From the NCBI GenBank assembly GCA_034096865.1, contig JAWQFJ010001162.1, forward strand, positions 106,969 through 170,968: DNA of 64,000 nucleotides. The letters run 5' to 3'. The translations under genes were made by a program, and so were the position numbers. How positions within the stretch are numbered: position 1 is the stretch's first letter; the number at the start of each line of letters is the position of its first letter. This document shows positions 1-11,054 of this stretch, in pieces. A model generated the notes under the pieces. It was not told where the DNA came from. It saw only the letters and a list, made by a program, of their open reading frames with translations, and did not search any database. This stretch comes from Theodoxus fluviatilis (lineage: Eukaryota; Mollusca; Gastropoda; Cycloneritida; Neritidae).

Positions 1-66
1 GTCAACCTAAAGAAGTCAAACATTATCATTATGTGGTAGATCTGAAATCTAAATCTCTTGGAGTAT

Positions 67-887
67 GTATGTATGTATGTATTTTGGCTCTTATATAGCG
101 CCAATCTCACACCCAAAGGCATGCTCAAGGCGCTCAACACGTTCACCCTTTGAATAAAAGAGTTTTTAGCTGTGACTTGAAAGTCTGTATTGAAAGAGAT
201 TTCCTCAGTCTGTCTGGGATATCGTTCCAGAGTTTTGGTCCAGCATACGAGAATGCTCTCTCTCCAGATCTCTTGGTGTTGTAGCGTGGCACATGGAGTA
301 ATGACTGCGCCGAAGATCTGAGGTCCCTCACAGGCTTATAAGTCTTGAAGAGCTCAACCAGATACAGCGGGGCCAAACCATTGACGCACTTGAACACATG
401 ACACAATGTTTTGAACACAATACGTTGGTGGACAGGCAGCCAGTGTAGCTCTCAAAGGATGGGTGTTATGTGAGAACAACTAGGTGGACGTTTCACTATA
501 CGTGCTGCGGTGTTCTGCACCTGTTGAAGTCTTCGGAGATGTTGTTGGGTTTCACCTAGCAGAAGGCTATTGCAGTAATCAAGATTAGACATCACCAACA
601 TCAATACAAGAGTTGTGGCAGATTTTTCAGTCAGGCATTGTCTGATACTTAAGATACGTCGGAGCTGCCAGTAGGAGGAAGAGATCGTTCTGCTTACGTG
701 TGGCCCCATAGAAAAATGCTCATCGATCTTTACGCCAAGATAATGTCACACATCTTGACGAGGGGACCACGACTCCCAAAATGGAGATGTTGGTTTCTGG
801 GAACAACTGAACATGTACGTTAGAACCAATGATGATGAATTCTGTTTTGTCTTCATTTAATTTCAGACGACTTTTCACCATCCATAT
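67..887 (-). mobile_element. L2/CR1-type LINE, 5'-truncated 3' end
   Basis: Minus-strand translation in several broken frames gives the C-terminal part of a CR1/L2-group reverse transcriptase: NLDYCNSLLLG near 600, then CVNGLAPLYLVELF and GPKLWNDIPDRLRKSL near 230-380. The 3' end reads as a short 'gcgctatataagagcc'-like tail followed by a CATA repeat at 67-85, typical of this group. The paralogous locus at 49,095-49,105 lacks the insertion and gives an empty site, which fixes both borders; about 3 bp (TAT) are duplicated. The copy is not functional: the endonuclease and most of the polymerase are missing and frames are shifted. Confidence 0.8.
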
Positions 888-1342
888 ACTCAGGAATGAT
901 TTGGCTTTCAGAATTGAGTTGAATCTCAATATCGATGGAGTGACCCTCTAGGATGAATCTTCAGCCGTATTTCAATTTGAACAAAGTGTCCAAGCAACTC
1001 AGTTTGGGAGGACCAGTCACATATATCTTGATTCGATATATTTTTTTATTATTACACAAAATTAATGCAAGTTAAAGTCATCATAAACTCCATGTCTGAA
1101 CATGCAGATTGAAAAAAAAATCATTACTCACTCCAACACTTGTCCCAATCTTTGTTTTCCAAGTTGAGAATCTGCAAGTCATAGTGCACCATGAATGACC
1201 GTGACCTGTAACACAAAAGCATTGCATTCCCAAGAATGTCTATCTGTATATCTATTGTTAGAAAACATGACTAATTTTGCATTACAAGATTCAGCTCAAT
1301 AAAAACAACTTGAAATGAAACCCTTCCATTTTAAAATTTAAT

Positions 1343-1598
1343 GAAATTTAAACTATTTTCTATGTTTTCCTGACATACTTACCAGTAGACAACCTTAGAT
1401 ATATGACCTTTTAACCTCGAAAAAAGAATTTGCATAATTCTTCCCCACCCATGGCCGCCAGCATAGGCCAATCCGAATGCCTGAGACATCGTGTTATGAC
1501 ACTGTGGCAAGGGGAGGTAACTCTCCCATGCCCCGTACCCAACACGTGTCTACATAAGAAACGCTAGGCGGCCATGCCAGCCACTTTTGACAGCTGCC
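1343..1598 (+). repeat. Left inverted terminal repeat of DIRS-like copy A
   Basis: From the shared core TTACCAGTAGACAACC inward to about 1598 the sequence is the reverse complement of 5967-6165, with only a few substitutions. The outermost ~35 nt differ between left and right ends, as expected for DIRS elements, where each outer edge is copied separately into the ICR. Confidence 0.85.
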
Positions 1599-1653
1599 GA
1601 GATGAACCCGAGCAAAATGCACAAAAATGGGGAGGTGGGTGGGACCTTAAAGT

Positions 1654-1750
1654 TTGTCTACTGGTAAGTATGTCAGGAAAACATAGAAATTAGTTTAAAT
1701 TTCTATAAGTTTTTCATCCATCCTTACCAGTAGACAACCTTAGATATGAT
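1654..1750 (+). repeat. Internal complementary region (ICR) of copy A
   Basis: Positions 1654-1703 are the reverse complement of the left terminus 1343-1392 with one mismatch in 50 nt. The adjoining 1710-1747 is the reverse complement of the right terminus (about 6150-6187). The two complements are fused head to tail, the arrangement thought to template circular junction formation in DIRS elements. Confidence 0.85.
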
Positions 1751-1884
1751 TACCCAGCAATGGGTGGCGGGTTGTGCATAAACACCTGACTAAACATTAA
1801 AAAACCACTCACCCATCAAATGCGAATAGCCGAACCCGCAACGACCAATTTGTTGATGCCAAAGGTGTCGTTGAGACGACGGAC

Positions 1885-3460
1885 TCAAACATCACGCAGG
1901 TAGTGGTGTGTGGAGACACAGTCACTGCGCCAGAAAGCCGCCCTCATAAGGTGAGCCAGAGAGACATTCTTGGCAAACGCTACAGAGGTTGCGACCTTGC
2001 GTATTTCATGAGTCCTGGAGGCACCAGCAGGAGGATCAAGCAACGCATTTCTATACGCATCAGTGATCAAAATGCGTATCCAGCAAGAAATGGACGTTTT
2101 AGACACCTCGGCGTGACTGCGTTTAAGGGGCAGACACAGTCTCCGCTTCCGAATACGACGGGACTGAGTTCGAGCCAGGTAACATTTCAGTGCACGCACC
2201 GGACAGTTAACACAGTCAGCTTCGCCAGGGTCGAGAATACTAGTGAGTCCCTTAATAATAATAATGTGTGGATTTGTATAGCGCCCTACCATGAGTTAAG
2301 ACATGCTCAAGGCGCATACACATACAATCATTACAAAATACAATAACACTCAATCACCCCAAAGGTAACTTAATCAACTTAATAACATAGGAGTCAGACA
2401 TTCATTTCAGGCATTCGACAAACTGATGTGCAGCGTCACCGCTTAACCATGAAACTGGGGAGAGGGGGAGGAGAGACAGGAGGGTGGTAGGGGGCTTAGG
2501 CAAGCTAGTACAAAGAGAACAGTGAGGGGAAGAAGATGAAGAAACTTAGACAGGATCAGGGAACGATTTCAAGAAGAAGTGAGTTTTGAGAGCAGAGTGA
2601 AAGGTCGAGGGAGATGTAGAGTGACGAACAGAGGCGGGGAGGTCATTCCAGATAGAGGGAGCTTGAAAAGAGAAAGAGCGTTCACCTAATTTTGTTTTAA
2701 CTGGAGGATCCTCTGGGAACCTCAGGATTCTTGTGTCTGCGGAAGAGCGTAGCTGTCTAGTGGGTGTGTAGGTGCGCATGGGTTTAGAGAGATAGTGAGG
2801 AGGATATTCAGCGAAGTAATTGTAGCAAAAACAGGCAATCTTGTATTGGACTCTAGCACTAATGGGCAACCAGTGGAGAGAGCGGAAGAGAGGAGTGAGA
2901 TGATTTCTAACAGTCGGAAAGAGAATTTTGATTCTTACACCGAAACTCCGGCAAAAAGGACAGGTTACACGATTCGTCCCTACAGGTGAATTCGACATCC
3001 GAAAGTATACCGCTCAGAGCGTGGATATCCCCGATCCGACGCGCACAAACTAGCATCACTAAAAATACCGTCTTTTGAGTGAGACGCTTGAAAGAACAAG
3101 ATTCCATTGGTTGGAACTCTGAACCAGAGAGAAAACGCAGAAGCATAAAAACATCCCACAGTGGAGGAGAGATCTGACGACGTGGGAACTCATTCTTAAT
3201 CCCATCCAATACCTGTTTGATGGTAGGATCATCTGACAGGAAGGATAGGTCAATGCCACGAGAGGCCTTGATCGTATTCGTAACCGCCAAACGGTAATTG
3301 CAAAGGGTGGCATGAGAAATATTCCCCCGCGACAGTCGCATGCAGCCCTCTGAGGGCTGATACCAACCCCTGGAGCAGGAGGGAGACCATCTCCATCTCC
3401 CAGGTGAACTCCAGATCTCCGCACCGGACTAGGAGAGACTGGAGTGGGGGGCGTACCACT
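1885..3460 (-). pseudogene. Tyrosine recombinase of DIRS-like copy A, interrupted
   Basis: Read on the minus strand from about 3460 to 1885, this is a DIRS-type tyrosine recombinase. An N-terminal core-binding part is followed by the first catalytic Arg in CARRIGDIHALSG (about 3020-3060). After the LINE insertion at 2259-2908 come the segment DCVNCPVRALKCYLART, the HxxR box as HEIRKVATSVAF, and the nucleophile Tyr in THHYLRDV next to the C-terminus. All catalytic landmarks are therefore present as codons, but the gene is split by the LINE and carries a frameshift near 3340 (N-terminal helices lie in another frame). The uninterrupted relative at 14,740-15,190 shows the original continuity around the insertion. 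Not functional as it stands. Confidence 0.75.
2259..2908 (-). mobile_element. L2/CR1-type LINE fragment inside the recombinase gene
   Basis: Minus-strand ORF with SLHWLPISARVQYKI, APSIWNDLPASVRHS and a terminal LKTHFF motif, the C-terminal signature of L2/CR1-group reverse transcriptases. It ends with a 'gggcgctatacaaatcc'-like 3' tail and an (ATT)n stretch at 2259-2270. It interrupts the recombinase between SLSDC and the segment before LTSILDP. About 650 bp, heavily 5'-truncated. Confidence 0.8.
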
Positions 3461-3694
3461 CTTCTCCACTGAGAAGGCAGAAGGAATCAAAACTCCACCC
3501 TGTCCGATAAAGTTCGGGCAGACAAAGGCACTAAAACGAACAGGGTCCCCAAGACCACCTAGTCTAGTATTGCCGCTCTTGTTGGTTACATCGGTCAAAG
3601 AAACGGCTGAGTTCCCAACGTGAGTCCGCGGCCCCCCCGAATGACCCACGGGTGACTCTGAGACAAAGACCATGAAGCAGGCAGCGGGAGGGCA

Positions 3695-4905
3695 CTACGG
3701 AAAGTACTCCACCTGACGATTCAAGGAGGGGTTAGCACCCCTACCGCCGCCTCGGTAACCGGAACCGCGACCTCTGGGAGCTGTGGAACGAGCTGGTTGA
3801 GCATGGCCTCGCCCAGCCGGAAGGTGTGTATGGAGATTATGGAAATCCCGACCCCTACTAGACTGACCCAGAGGAGCCTGAGTCGCCAAAGAAGGCTGAA
3901 CCTGCCCATCAGTGTTAACAGCCCTCCTGCGCTTCATAGATTGATGACCGCGTTTGCGCTTGAGCGACTGAACCTGCCCAAGAGCAAGTGAAGCGGGAGT
4001 AGCCAGATCTCGTGTTGAGAACGAGATGGCCCGATCCTTGGCATCGGAAATCATGCGCCTCACACACTCATCCAGCTTGTCCGAGGGAAACAGAAAATGT
4101 GAAACAAGGGACAGGGAGCGCAACTGTGTAAGCTCCATGTCAAGGAAATCGGTCGCCGCCAGCATCCAATCCCGAGCCATGCCTGCGAGTTGACTGCGCA
4201 CATGAAGCGCCAGAGAAGCCAAGTGTGAGTAAGTGTGATCCAACGCGTAGATCAAACTTCCGACTGCCTCCCGATCAACTTCGTGATGTGGGCGCAACTG
4301 AAACGAACCAGCGTCCCCGTCTTGGCGGACGGCAATGGAAGGAGTCAAAGTTGCAAGCAAAGTGCCTAACATAGAACATCCCTTGACCCATGCGGATGAA
4401 GCCTTCTCAAGATTAGAAAAAACTTTGAATCAAAGATCACCGCCGGAACTTTCTTCACCATCACGCGCGAGTCGCTCGCTGCAGCCAGGAGAGACAGGTC
4501 GCGCGGCATTGGTTGGGAATAGGCCTGAAAGGGAAGGCGTTCGTCCGACATCGAGAGAAGCCAGGGAACGTCTGCAGCCTGAAAAGAGTCCGGAGATGAG
4601 GATGACCCTGACCATGGAAAAGATTCCGCTAGCTCCGGAACCACATCTCCTGGTACCTTTCCCATGCAGAACTTTGATTGCCCCGAGCGTAGGTTCAAAT
4701 TCACTTTTACGAATCGCGTAGAGAGACGCGGTGAGTCAATTCTTATCCCGAACCCACAGGGGGAAGAAGGCTGTGATGTTAGTGCTTGCGTCAAGTTTTC
4801 TTTGCGGTGTCTTGAAAGTGGAGTGGAACAAAACGTGGTTTTCCGTAGAATGGAAATCTCTGCATAAGAATCAGGAGAAGGTTGTTTCCAATTGCCTAAC
4901 TTGGA
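3695..4905 (-). pseudogene. Gag-like ORF of DIRS-like copy A
   Basis: Minus-strand protein in two frames that overlap at 4366-4372, so at least one frameshift. The downstream frame (4372 to 3695, about 225 codons) has a helical region, a basic patch (SLKRKRGHQSMKRRR) and a C-terminal Arg/Gly-rich tail RGRGSGYRGGGRGANPS, as in DIRS Gag proteins. The upstream frame (4905 to 4366) has acidic/Ser-rich sequence with PWSGSSSSPDSFQ and continues without a stop into the hAT-derived segment upstream. Assignment as Gag rests on position, composition and the RG-rich tail, not on a conserved enzyme motif. Confidence 0.55.
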
Positions 4906-4907
4906 GG

Positions 4908-5766
4908 CGATGACACTGTCAGGAAACATACGACGGAACAGCTCGTTCATGCCTTTGGTACTGGAGAATGAGAAGTGGGAGGTGACCATTTTCAAAGTCC
5001 ACAAAATTTCTGCTTTTAGCGTGTCCTCTGTTGTCACAAAATTGTCAATCCCAGTAGATCTAGTGCCACTGCCAGTGGGTGCAGGCCTAGTTTCGACCGG
5101 CGTAGCAGCGCTAGCTGGTACCATCACCTTTGAAGCACTCTCAGCATTTTTTGCAGTGTGAACAAATCCGATATTTGTGTTTGACTTCTGCTCTTTTCTT
5201 CTTGGTGTTTTTTTAGCACATGCCTGGTGCGCGATACCTTTCATGTGGCTTTTCAAGCCTGCCTCTCCCATGTTGGACACATCAAACTCTTTTTCACCAA
5301 ATCGGCACTTTGCCATCCCATTCAGTTTCACTCGCATGACCCACTCACGGTATTTTTCATCTCGTGTCAAGTGTCTTGAAATCGACACTTTCCAGGCATG
5401 ATGATAATCTCAAAAAAACACTGCACCACAAACAAAACAAGCTCTTTTCACTTTCTCCTCGTTTGAACCAACTGACCCGACCGGCGTGAAAATTAAACCA
5501 GGTCACCTAGCCAAAGAACCAATCAGGAAGCAGAAGACAAACGAGCCTTCAAAATTAACCAATGGGATGCAAGGGCATGTTTTCCTGTCGTTCGCAGTGT
5601 GTAAAAATAGATTGAGAGTATCGCGTGAAGCACAGCCTAGAAAACATTTTTTCCCCATTTATTAAATTCCATGACTTAAATTGAAATTCCATGATTTTCC
5701 AGGCCTGGAAAATGAAAAATCAAATTCCATGACTTTCCAGGTTTTCCATGACCTGTACGAACCCTG
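4908..5766 (-). mobile_element. hAT-type transposon 5' fragment inserted in the Gag region
   Basis: The right border carries a hAT-like terminus reading CAGGGTTCGTACAGG on the minus strand from 5766, followed by repeated 'TTCCATGACTTTCCAGG'-type subterminal motifs. An ORF starting near 5388 encodes a BED-like zinc-finger region with FDVSNMGEAGLKSHMKGIAH, then a segment ending FRRMFPDSVIASKL, known at the N-terminus of hAT-related transposases. The usual second Cys of the finger is Gly here (CRFG). The transposase stops abruptly near 4908 and the reading frame runs on into the Gag-like sequence, making a 340-codon chimera. The catalytic domain and the second terminus are missing. Confidence 0.6.
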
Positions 5767-5966
5767 TAAATAGTACAGGGCGAACAATGGCCTCTTAACC
5801 GAAATTTATGACGTCAAAAATTTTAAGTAGAAACAGCGGCAACTGCCGCAAAGTACTTCCCTATGGCTTGCAGCAAAGGGGAGGACTGCAAACACTTTTC
5901 AGTCCACACAAGGTGTAAGACTGGAGGCCGCGAGCGCACACCCGTGTGTTGCGCGAAAGTGTCAAA

Positions 5967-6187
5967 AGTGGCTGGCATGGCCGCCTAGCGTTTCTTATGT
6001 AGACACGTGTTGGGTACGGGGCATGGGAGAGTTACCTCCCCTTGCCACAGTGTCATAACACGATGTCTCAGGCATTTGGATTGGCCTATGCTGGCGGCCA
6101 TGGGTGGGGAAGAATTATGCAAATTCTTTTTTCGAGGTTAAAAGGTCATATATCTAAGGTTGTCTACTGGTAAGGATGGATGGAAAA
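5967..6187 (-). repeat. Right inverted terminal repeat of DIRS-like copy A
   Basis: Reverse complement of about 1380-1598. The outer ~35 nt (GGATGGATGGAAAA end) are unique to this side and are copied into the second half of the ICR at 1710-1747. The flank after 6187 matches the paralogous locus from 49,550 on. Confidence 0.85.
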
Positions 6188-6600
6188 CAGCACAATGTAG
6201 AAGAGCTATAGTCCTATGACTCATGTATATGTCTCTGTCTGTCCGTCCATCCATCTGTCTGTCTGTCCATCCAGCCAGCCAGCCATCCGTCCGTCTGTCC
6301 ATCTTGCATTGGTATTGTATGTCTTGTCTGCCTGCCTGCCTATCTTGACTGCCTGTCGGTCAGTTGCTGGTTAGATTGTCAGTAGGTTAAGGGATTAGTC
6401 GGCTAGATGTGTGATGGTTGGCTTGTTGGTCAGTCTGTCCATCAGTCAGGGGGCAGCTGGTCTGCCATGCATTTGGTTCATCTGTTGATTGGTCATTCTG
6501 TCTGCCTTGGGTGTCCACTAAGGGTTTACTACAGACCTGCTGGAATCTCTTTTAATTCATTTGGATCCCTGCTTTTGAGACAAGGTAATACAATCTAATT
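6188..6600 (+). repeat. CTGT/CCAT-rich short tandem repeats in the duplicated flank
   Basis: Degenerate runs of CTGT, CCAT and CTGC with interspersed unique sequence. The matching right-arm stretch (49,550-49,840) is similar, but beyond it that arm has expanded by about 0.9 kb of TCTG/GGTT repeats. No coding potential recognised. Confidence 0.6.
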
Positions 6601-6929
6601 ATTTATTACTGAATAGATGGAGATTGACTTCAACAAAGTAACCATCAACATGGATGTGAAAGCACTACTTTTTAAGGCATCTTGTTGTCACTAAAACTAG
6701 AATGTTTCAGAATGTTTCCAATGTATGATTCCATCTACAGCAGATCTCACATACAAACAAGGTGATCCTGCTGAGAACTGCCATGCAGTATGAAATGACA
6801 GCCTTTAGCTGCGAGCATGCCAATTCCGGCAATTGTCTGCATAAACTCAAAAGTATCAACAAGCTCTGTCAGTGGGTATCCCATTGACTGAACAATGCAA
6901 ACCACACAGGCAAAACTGATTATGCTCAT

Positions 6930-7530
6930 TCACCAGGGTGAACAACACTGACCATTACTATGGTTGAGAAGTGGTGTCACTACAAGAAACATGAAACATT
7001 TTAGCATGCAAAAGTGGATTGCTGTCCATGTGTAGCCCAAGACTGATTCCAAAAGTGATCTCCACCCTCTGAAGAGGCATTTCTCTATCTGACAGGGCAT
7101 TTGTACTGTGCATTTCCACCTCCCATCAAAGTTAACAGTGACCATATATGTCAAGGGTGCTCACTTTGAGTCTGCCCAAGAAAATGAAACACATTGATTA
7201 GTCTGTAGGACAAGAAAGCCCAATTCCTCCCTGATATCATTCCACCCAATTTGAGGAGAAGACAAGGCCAAAGTTGAATGAGATGTGCCGAGAGATCATG
7301 TCTGAAACATCTGCTCATCAGGGCTGTCATCTTGGACACCATCAGACTACCATCTACGTCGTGCCTTCCAGAATTTCCTTGGCAGGAACATCAGTGACCG
7401 TGATGACGTCATGGCAGCTCTAGATGAGTTTTCCAAATCTCACTCCACTGAGATCTGGTACAGAGCACTCACTTGCTTCACAAAGACAATTATGGATCAG
7501 TGTGGCACACATGGCCCTCCGTGGTTGACT
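6930..7530 (+). pseudogene. Mariner-like transposase remnant (copy 1)
   Basis: Plus-strand translation with several frameshifts. It resembles mariner transposases at EKWCHYKKHE (the region around the first catalytic Asp) and best at the C-terminus, where SDYHLRRAFQNFLGRN is followed by DDVMAALDEFSKS and a ...CFTKTIMDQCG ending. The middle part is decayed. It lies in an intron of the minus-strand MATH gene B and has a diverged counterpart at 51,190-51,760, so it predates the segmental duplication. Confidence 0.55.
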
Positions 7531-7980
7531 GGAGTGAAAGCACTAACAAAGTCTTCTCTTGTAAAACAACAGGTTTCTTTGCCAACATACTGATATCATC
7601 ACAGAGTGCTCCACATTCTAGGATCAAAACGCTTATACAGAGAAATACAAAGAAGAGGTTTTTCCAAGAGATGATAACACCTGACATCCTACTGTACCAG
7701 GCACATGGACTCATATTACACACTGACATATCTTGCATGTCTTCTCACCACATATGACGTGCACAATGGCCTATCCTAGTTTGGTCATGCTTCTCAACGT
7801 TTTAATGAACTATTAAGTATGATGCCTGCAATGAAAAGTGACTGATATGCATATTAACATGTTCTAGAATAAAATTTGCCACATCGTAATTACTTTCTAA
7901 TTCAAACAAAAACAAAATTAGTAGAAAATGAGCAGAACATAATGGTCTTGCAAACTATGTCGCACAAGAAATAATGTTAC

Positions 7981-8061
7981 TTTTGTTTTCCTGCTCTCCA
8001 GACCAAGTAAAGGTCTAGCTGGTTGATTCCACAGCGCTTCTTTGACACCACTTCGATTCTC
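7981..8061 (-). CDS. MATH-domain gene B: exon with second MATH strands
   Basis: On the minus strand a good acceptor (ttcttttttaacag) precedes 81 nt encoding RIEVVSKKRCGINQLDLYLV, ending at an AAAA|GTAACA donor. It begins with one nt that completes a Trp codon opened by the exon at 9664-9754, giving the MATH pattern '...YS.......W.I.V........L.LYL'. The paralogous exon at 52,331-52,411 has the same length, phase and borders. If the weak donor is unused, a stop follows two nt later and this would be the last exon. The following MATH exons would lie left of position 1. Confidence 0.55.
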
Positions 8062-8099
8062 CTGTTAAAAAAGAACACTTTGATAAAGCATTCAACAAG

Positions 8100-8554
8100 A
8101 GGTAAGGTGCTTGTTATTATTAGAATGGAGACAAGTTAAAATGGAGACAATGGGATACAAGATTAATGAGAGGCGCACTAAAAAGTATTTGACAGACACA
8201 TGAGTTAAAACCATGTACTTAAAGTTAGGAGTTTGGTTGTGGTTATTTTCATGGCAACTTTGTGACAAACGCACCAACATGACACCTACGAGTAATCATG
8301 AAAATAAAAGTTGCATGTATGTGGCAGGCAATAGGACAACACAATCAAATTTATAGACATGTCTGATAGAGCAAGATAATATATCCTCATGGAAACATTT
8401 TGCAGCAAGAAGATAGTTATGATGTTTAAATGATTTGTTCTTATAACATGTATACTGGTGGTCTTAAAAAAACTTACAACCAAAATGCATTCAAAATATA
8501 AACATATTCATAACAGTAAACCAAATACTATGAGTCATTGCTGGACACCATTTT

Positions 8555-8597
<43 letters not shown>

Positions 8598-9550
8598 CCG
8601 TGTCTTTGTGTAGGCCTATCCCCTTTCATGAGCGAGTGTGATTGTGATTTTTGAACAGCTGAAAGTATTCATAAGAATTCTACTAAAATGTGTATGTTGA
8701 CATACACAACATACAACTCTCACACACACAAACTTAACTTTATAGATGAATTAAGGACATTCAGAAGAAAATTTCACTGAGTAATCACATGAAGTAACCA
8801 TGTTACTTTAGTGGTGTCAACAGTAGTGGTCCACACATCACAGCACATGTGGTTGCTATGGACTTTCCATTTTTATCAATTCTTTTGCAGTGTGATCAAG
8901 AGAAATAAGTCTCACTGCATTGTTATCTGATACCATGGATGTTTCATCACAGCTGTGCATCTCTTGAAAATGCATAAAACATTTACCACTCTATTTAAGC
9001 CCAAGTAAATGTACCTTTCATTTCATTTACATGCCCATTCATGTTAAAGTAGTGGCAAAGTCAGGATGACTGACAGATAATAACGTCTTGGAACTTCAAA
9101 TAGAAGAAATTTCTAATGGAGTTTTGATGGAGCAGTTAACTGACACAGGTATATAATGATTATACCTGAAATCTTTTGGTCTTCCTCAGCTGTAATAGCC
9201 TCTTTGTGAACCTAGATTATGGAATGACAATGGTAGACCCTCTGGTACTAAATAACTTCACTTTATGCCCCCACCCCCACCCCCCAACAAAATAAGATGT
9301 TTTGGTTAGGATATGTGATAACCTGACTTTTTTTTCTTCTACCAACTCTAAACTTTCCTTTCAATCATAAAAAGAGAAAGAAATTGATAGAAAGCAATGA
9401 ACTGCATACTATCCCATCTTTCCTGCCCAGGGAATTCACTATTTAAGTTTATAAAAGTGTTTTCAGTGAAAGAAATGTTTGGACTATGTTCAATCTAGCC
9501 TCTTGTAAAAAGAAAACAATTTAATGTTTTCAAAGGTGCAGGCCGACCTA
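8100..9550. other. Intron sequence, no gene seen
   Basis: AT-rich sequence with a (TG)n tract at 8558-8595 and nothing coding that I can support on either strand. Parts align with 52,420-52,700. Confidence 0.5.
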
Positions 9551-9556
9551 CAAAAC

Positions 9557-9557
9557 T

Positions 9558-9587
<30 letters not shown>
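9557..9587 (+). repeat. (CA)n microsatellite
   Basis: About 15 CA units just upstream of the exon at 9664-9754, in an intron of gene B. Confidence 0.95.
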
Positions 9588-9592
<5 letters not shown>

Positions 9593-9663
9593 TGTGGCCA
9601 TGTTACCTTAACCACAACTTTTTTCTTTTTTGTTTGTGCCTTAGCTTACTTCCTGGAACTTAC

Positions 9664-9754
9664 CATGTACTATCACAGAGGTAGGCAGCATCACTGTAGA
9701 CACCTCCTAGAAACAGGAGTTGAATATTTTCCAGGGTCCAGGTGATGGTGCCAT
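9664..9754 (-). CDS. MATH-domain gene B: exon starting the MATH fold
   Basis: Minus-strand 91-nt exon between acceptor 'tctgcag' and donor ATG|gtaagt. It encodes GTITWTLENIQLLFLGGVYS then DAAYLCDST, matching the start of a MATH domain (hydrophobic-x-W-x-hydrophobic, later YS and W). It starts with two nt that complete a GAT codon begun by the last nt of exon 11,657-11,717, and ends with TG, completed to Trp by the next exon. The paralogue at 57,794-57,884 has identical length and phase. MATH domains bind short peptide motifs in receptors or ubiquitin-ligase substrates; the partner here is unknown. Confidence 0.65.
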
Positions 9755-10094
9755 CTGCAGATAATCCAGTGATTCTAATATTCATTAAAGTTTACTTCAG
9801 GTAAAGCATTTATGAAAGTGTCTGCCTTGTCAAACACTAGAATAGGTTAAAAAGGAAGTTGTGTCACTTGTTGTTGTTGTTGTTGTTTTTATAGAGCAGA
9901 ACCTGCATAGGTATAATGAAATAGGTTGGCTGTCACTTAATATCAAGAAGGTCACAAAACAAAATAATCTGATCAGAGAAAATTACTAGACATTATTTTG
10001 ACACATCATTTCACTATTAATGTATCAATACACACACAAACACATGTAAATGTAAGCATGCACTGACACATGCGTTTGCTTGCACATGCATGCA

Positions 10095-10172
<78 letters not shown>
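10095..10172 (+). repeat. (CA)n(TA)n compound microsatellite
   Basis: About 14 CA units pass directly into about 25 TA units. Confidence 0.95.
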
Positions 10173-10177
<5 letters not shown>

Positions 10178-11010
10178 ATATATCTGGACCTATACACATT
10201 AGCCTGCAAGTCTTCAAGCCATGAAGTTACACAATGATAGGGTTCTGCATATTTCTTCATCCAACTAAGTTTTATTCACAGCTCTGCAGTTTGGCATCAT
10301 GTCTTTTACTCACAGACATAGTACAAACTGTTGGGGTAACGTTTGAAAAACATGTGAACCTCACAGACTCATCCCACCACAACTTAGGTCTTGAAACTTT
10401 CATTTTACAACATTGGACAGACCCGAAAACTCAATATCTTGTATAAAAATGCTCCAACAAATGCAATTCCCTTAGTTTTTATATCAAAGCTTGGTTGTAG
10501 TATCTCACACCTGTTCGGTCTTCCAGCTCAGTCATGAAAACATCTTCAGAATGTCCATAACTCTACAGCTGGGATAATCAAGACCATTCCTTGCAGTCAG
10601 CATATCACACTTTGTGTTTTAAATCATCACTGGCTTCCGATCCAAAAATGCATCAAACTCAAGATGTGCATGGCCATAATAAGTAAATATGTGTACAGCA
10701 TAAGGCTGCAGTCATCAAATGGTCCCTTCATCAGCTGGAACCCCTGGCTGCAGGACTTTGGGCCTCCTCTGCAGCTCAGCCTGGGGAGGCGCCAAGCAAT
10801 CACAGAGGCTCCTGGGACTGGGAGTGTCACTTGTAAGATTGGTATGCAAAATTCCCACAAACGTGGGTCCCATCACCCTTTGCACTTGTACTTGTTCCGA
10901 TTCCGTGCTTACTTTTACTTTTTGTTTTATTTACATCTCTACTGTGTGATTTACTATTCTTTGTCTTCAGGAAGTGTACAATGATTGCTTGTTTTTCAAA
11001 ACAACAAAAT

Positions 11011-11054
11011 CCATCCATCCACCCACCCACCCACCCACCCATCCATCCATCCAT
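11011..11054 (+). repeat. (CCAT/CCAC)n microsatellite
   Basis: Tetranucleotide run of CCAT and CCAC units. Confidence 0.9.

Larger units (their letters stand above)
1343..6187 (-). mobile_element. DIRS-like tyrosine-recombinase retroelement, copy A
   Basis: A 4.8-kb insertion relative to the paralogous sequence at 49,540-49,560. It has long inverted terminal repeats, an internal complementary region (ICR) near the left end, a Gag-like ORF ending in an Arg/Gly-rich tail and a tyrosine recombinase, all on the minus strand. That architecture is diagnostic of the DIRS order, which integrates through a circular intermediate without target duplications; none is visible here. Reverse transcriptase, RNase H and methyltransferase are absent: Gag (ends 3695) is followed almost directly by the recombinase, so this copy is internally deleted or non-autonomous. 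It is further broken by a LINE (2259-2908) and a hAT piece (4908-5766). Confidence 0.8.
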
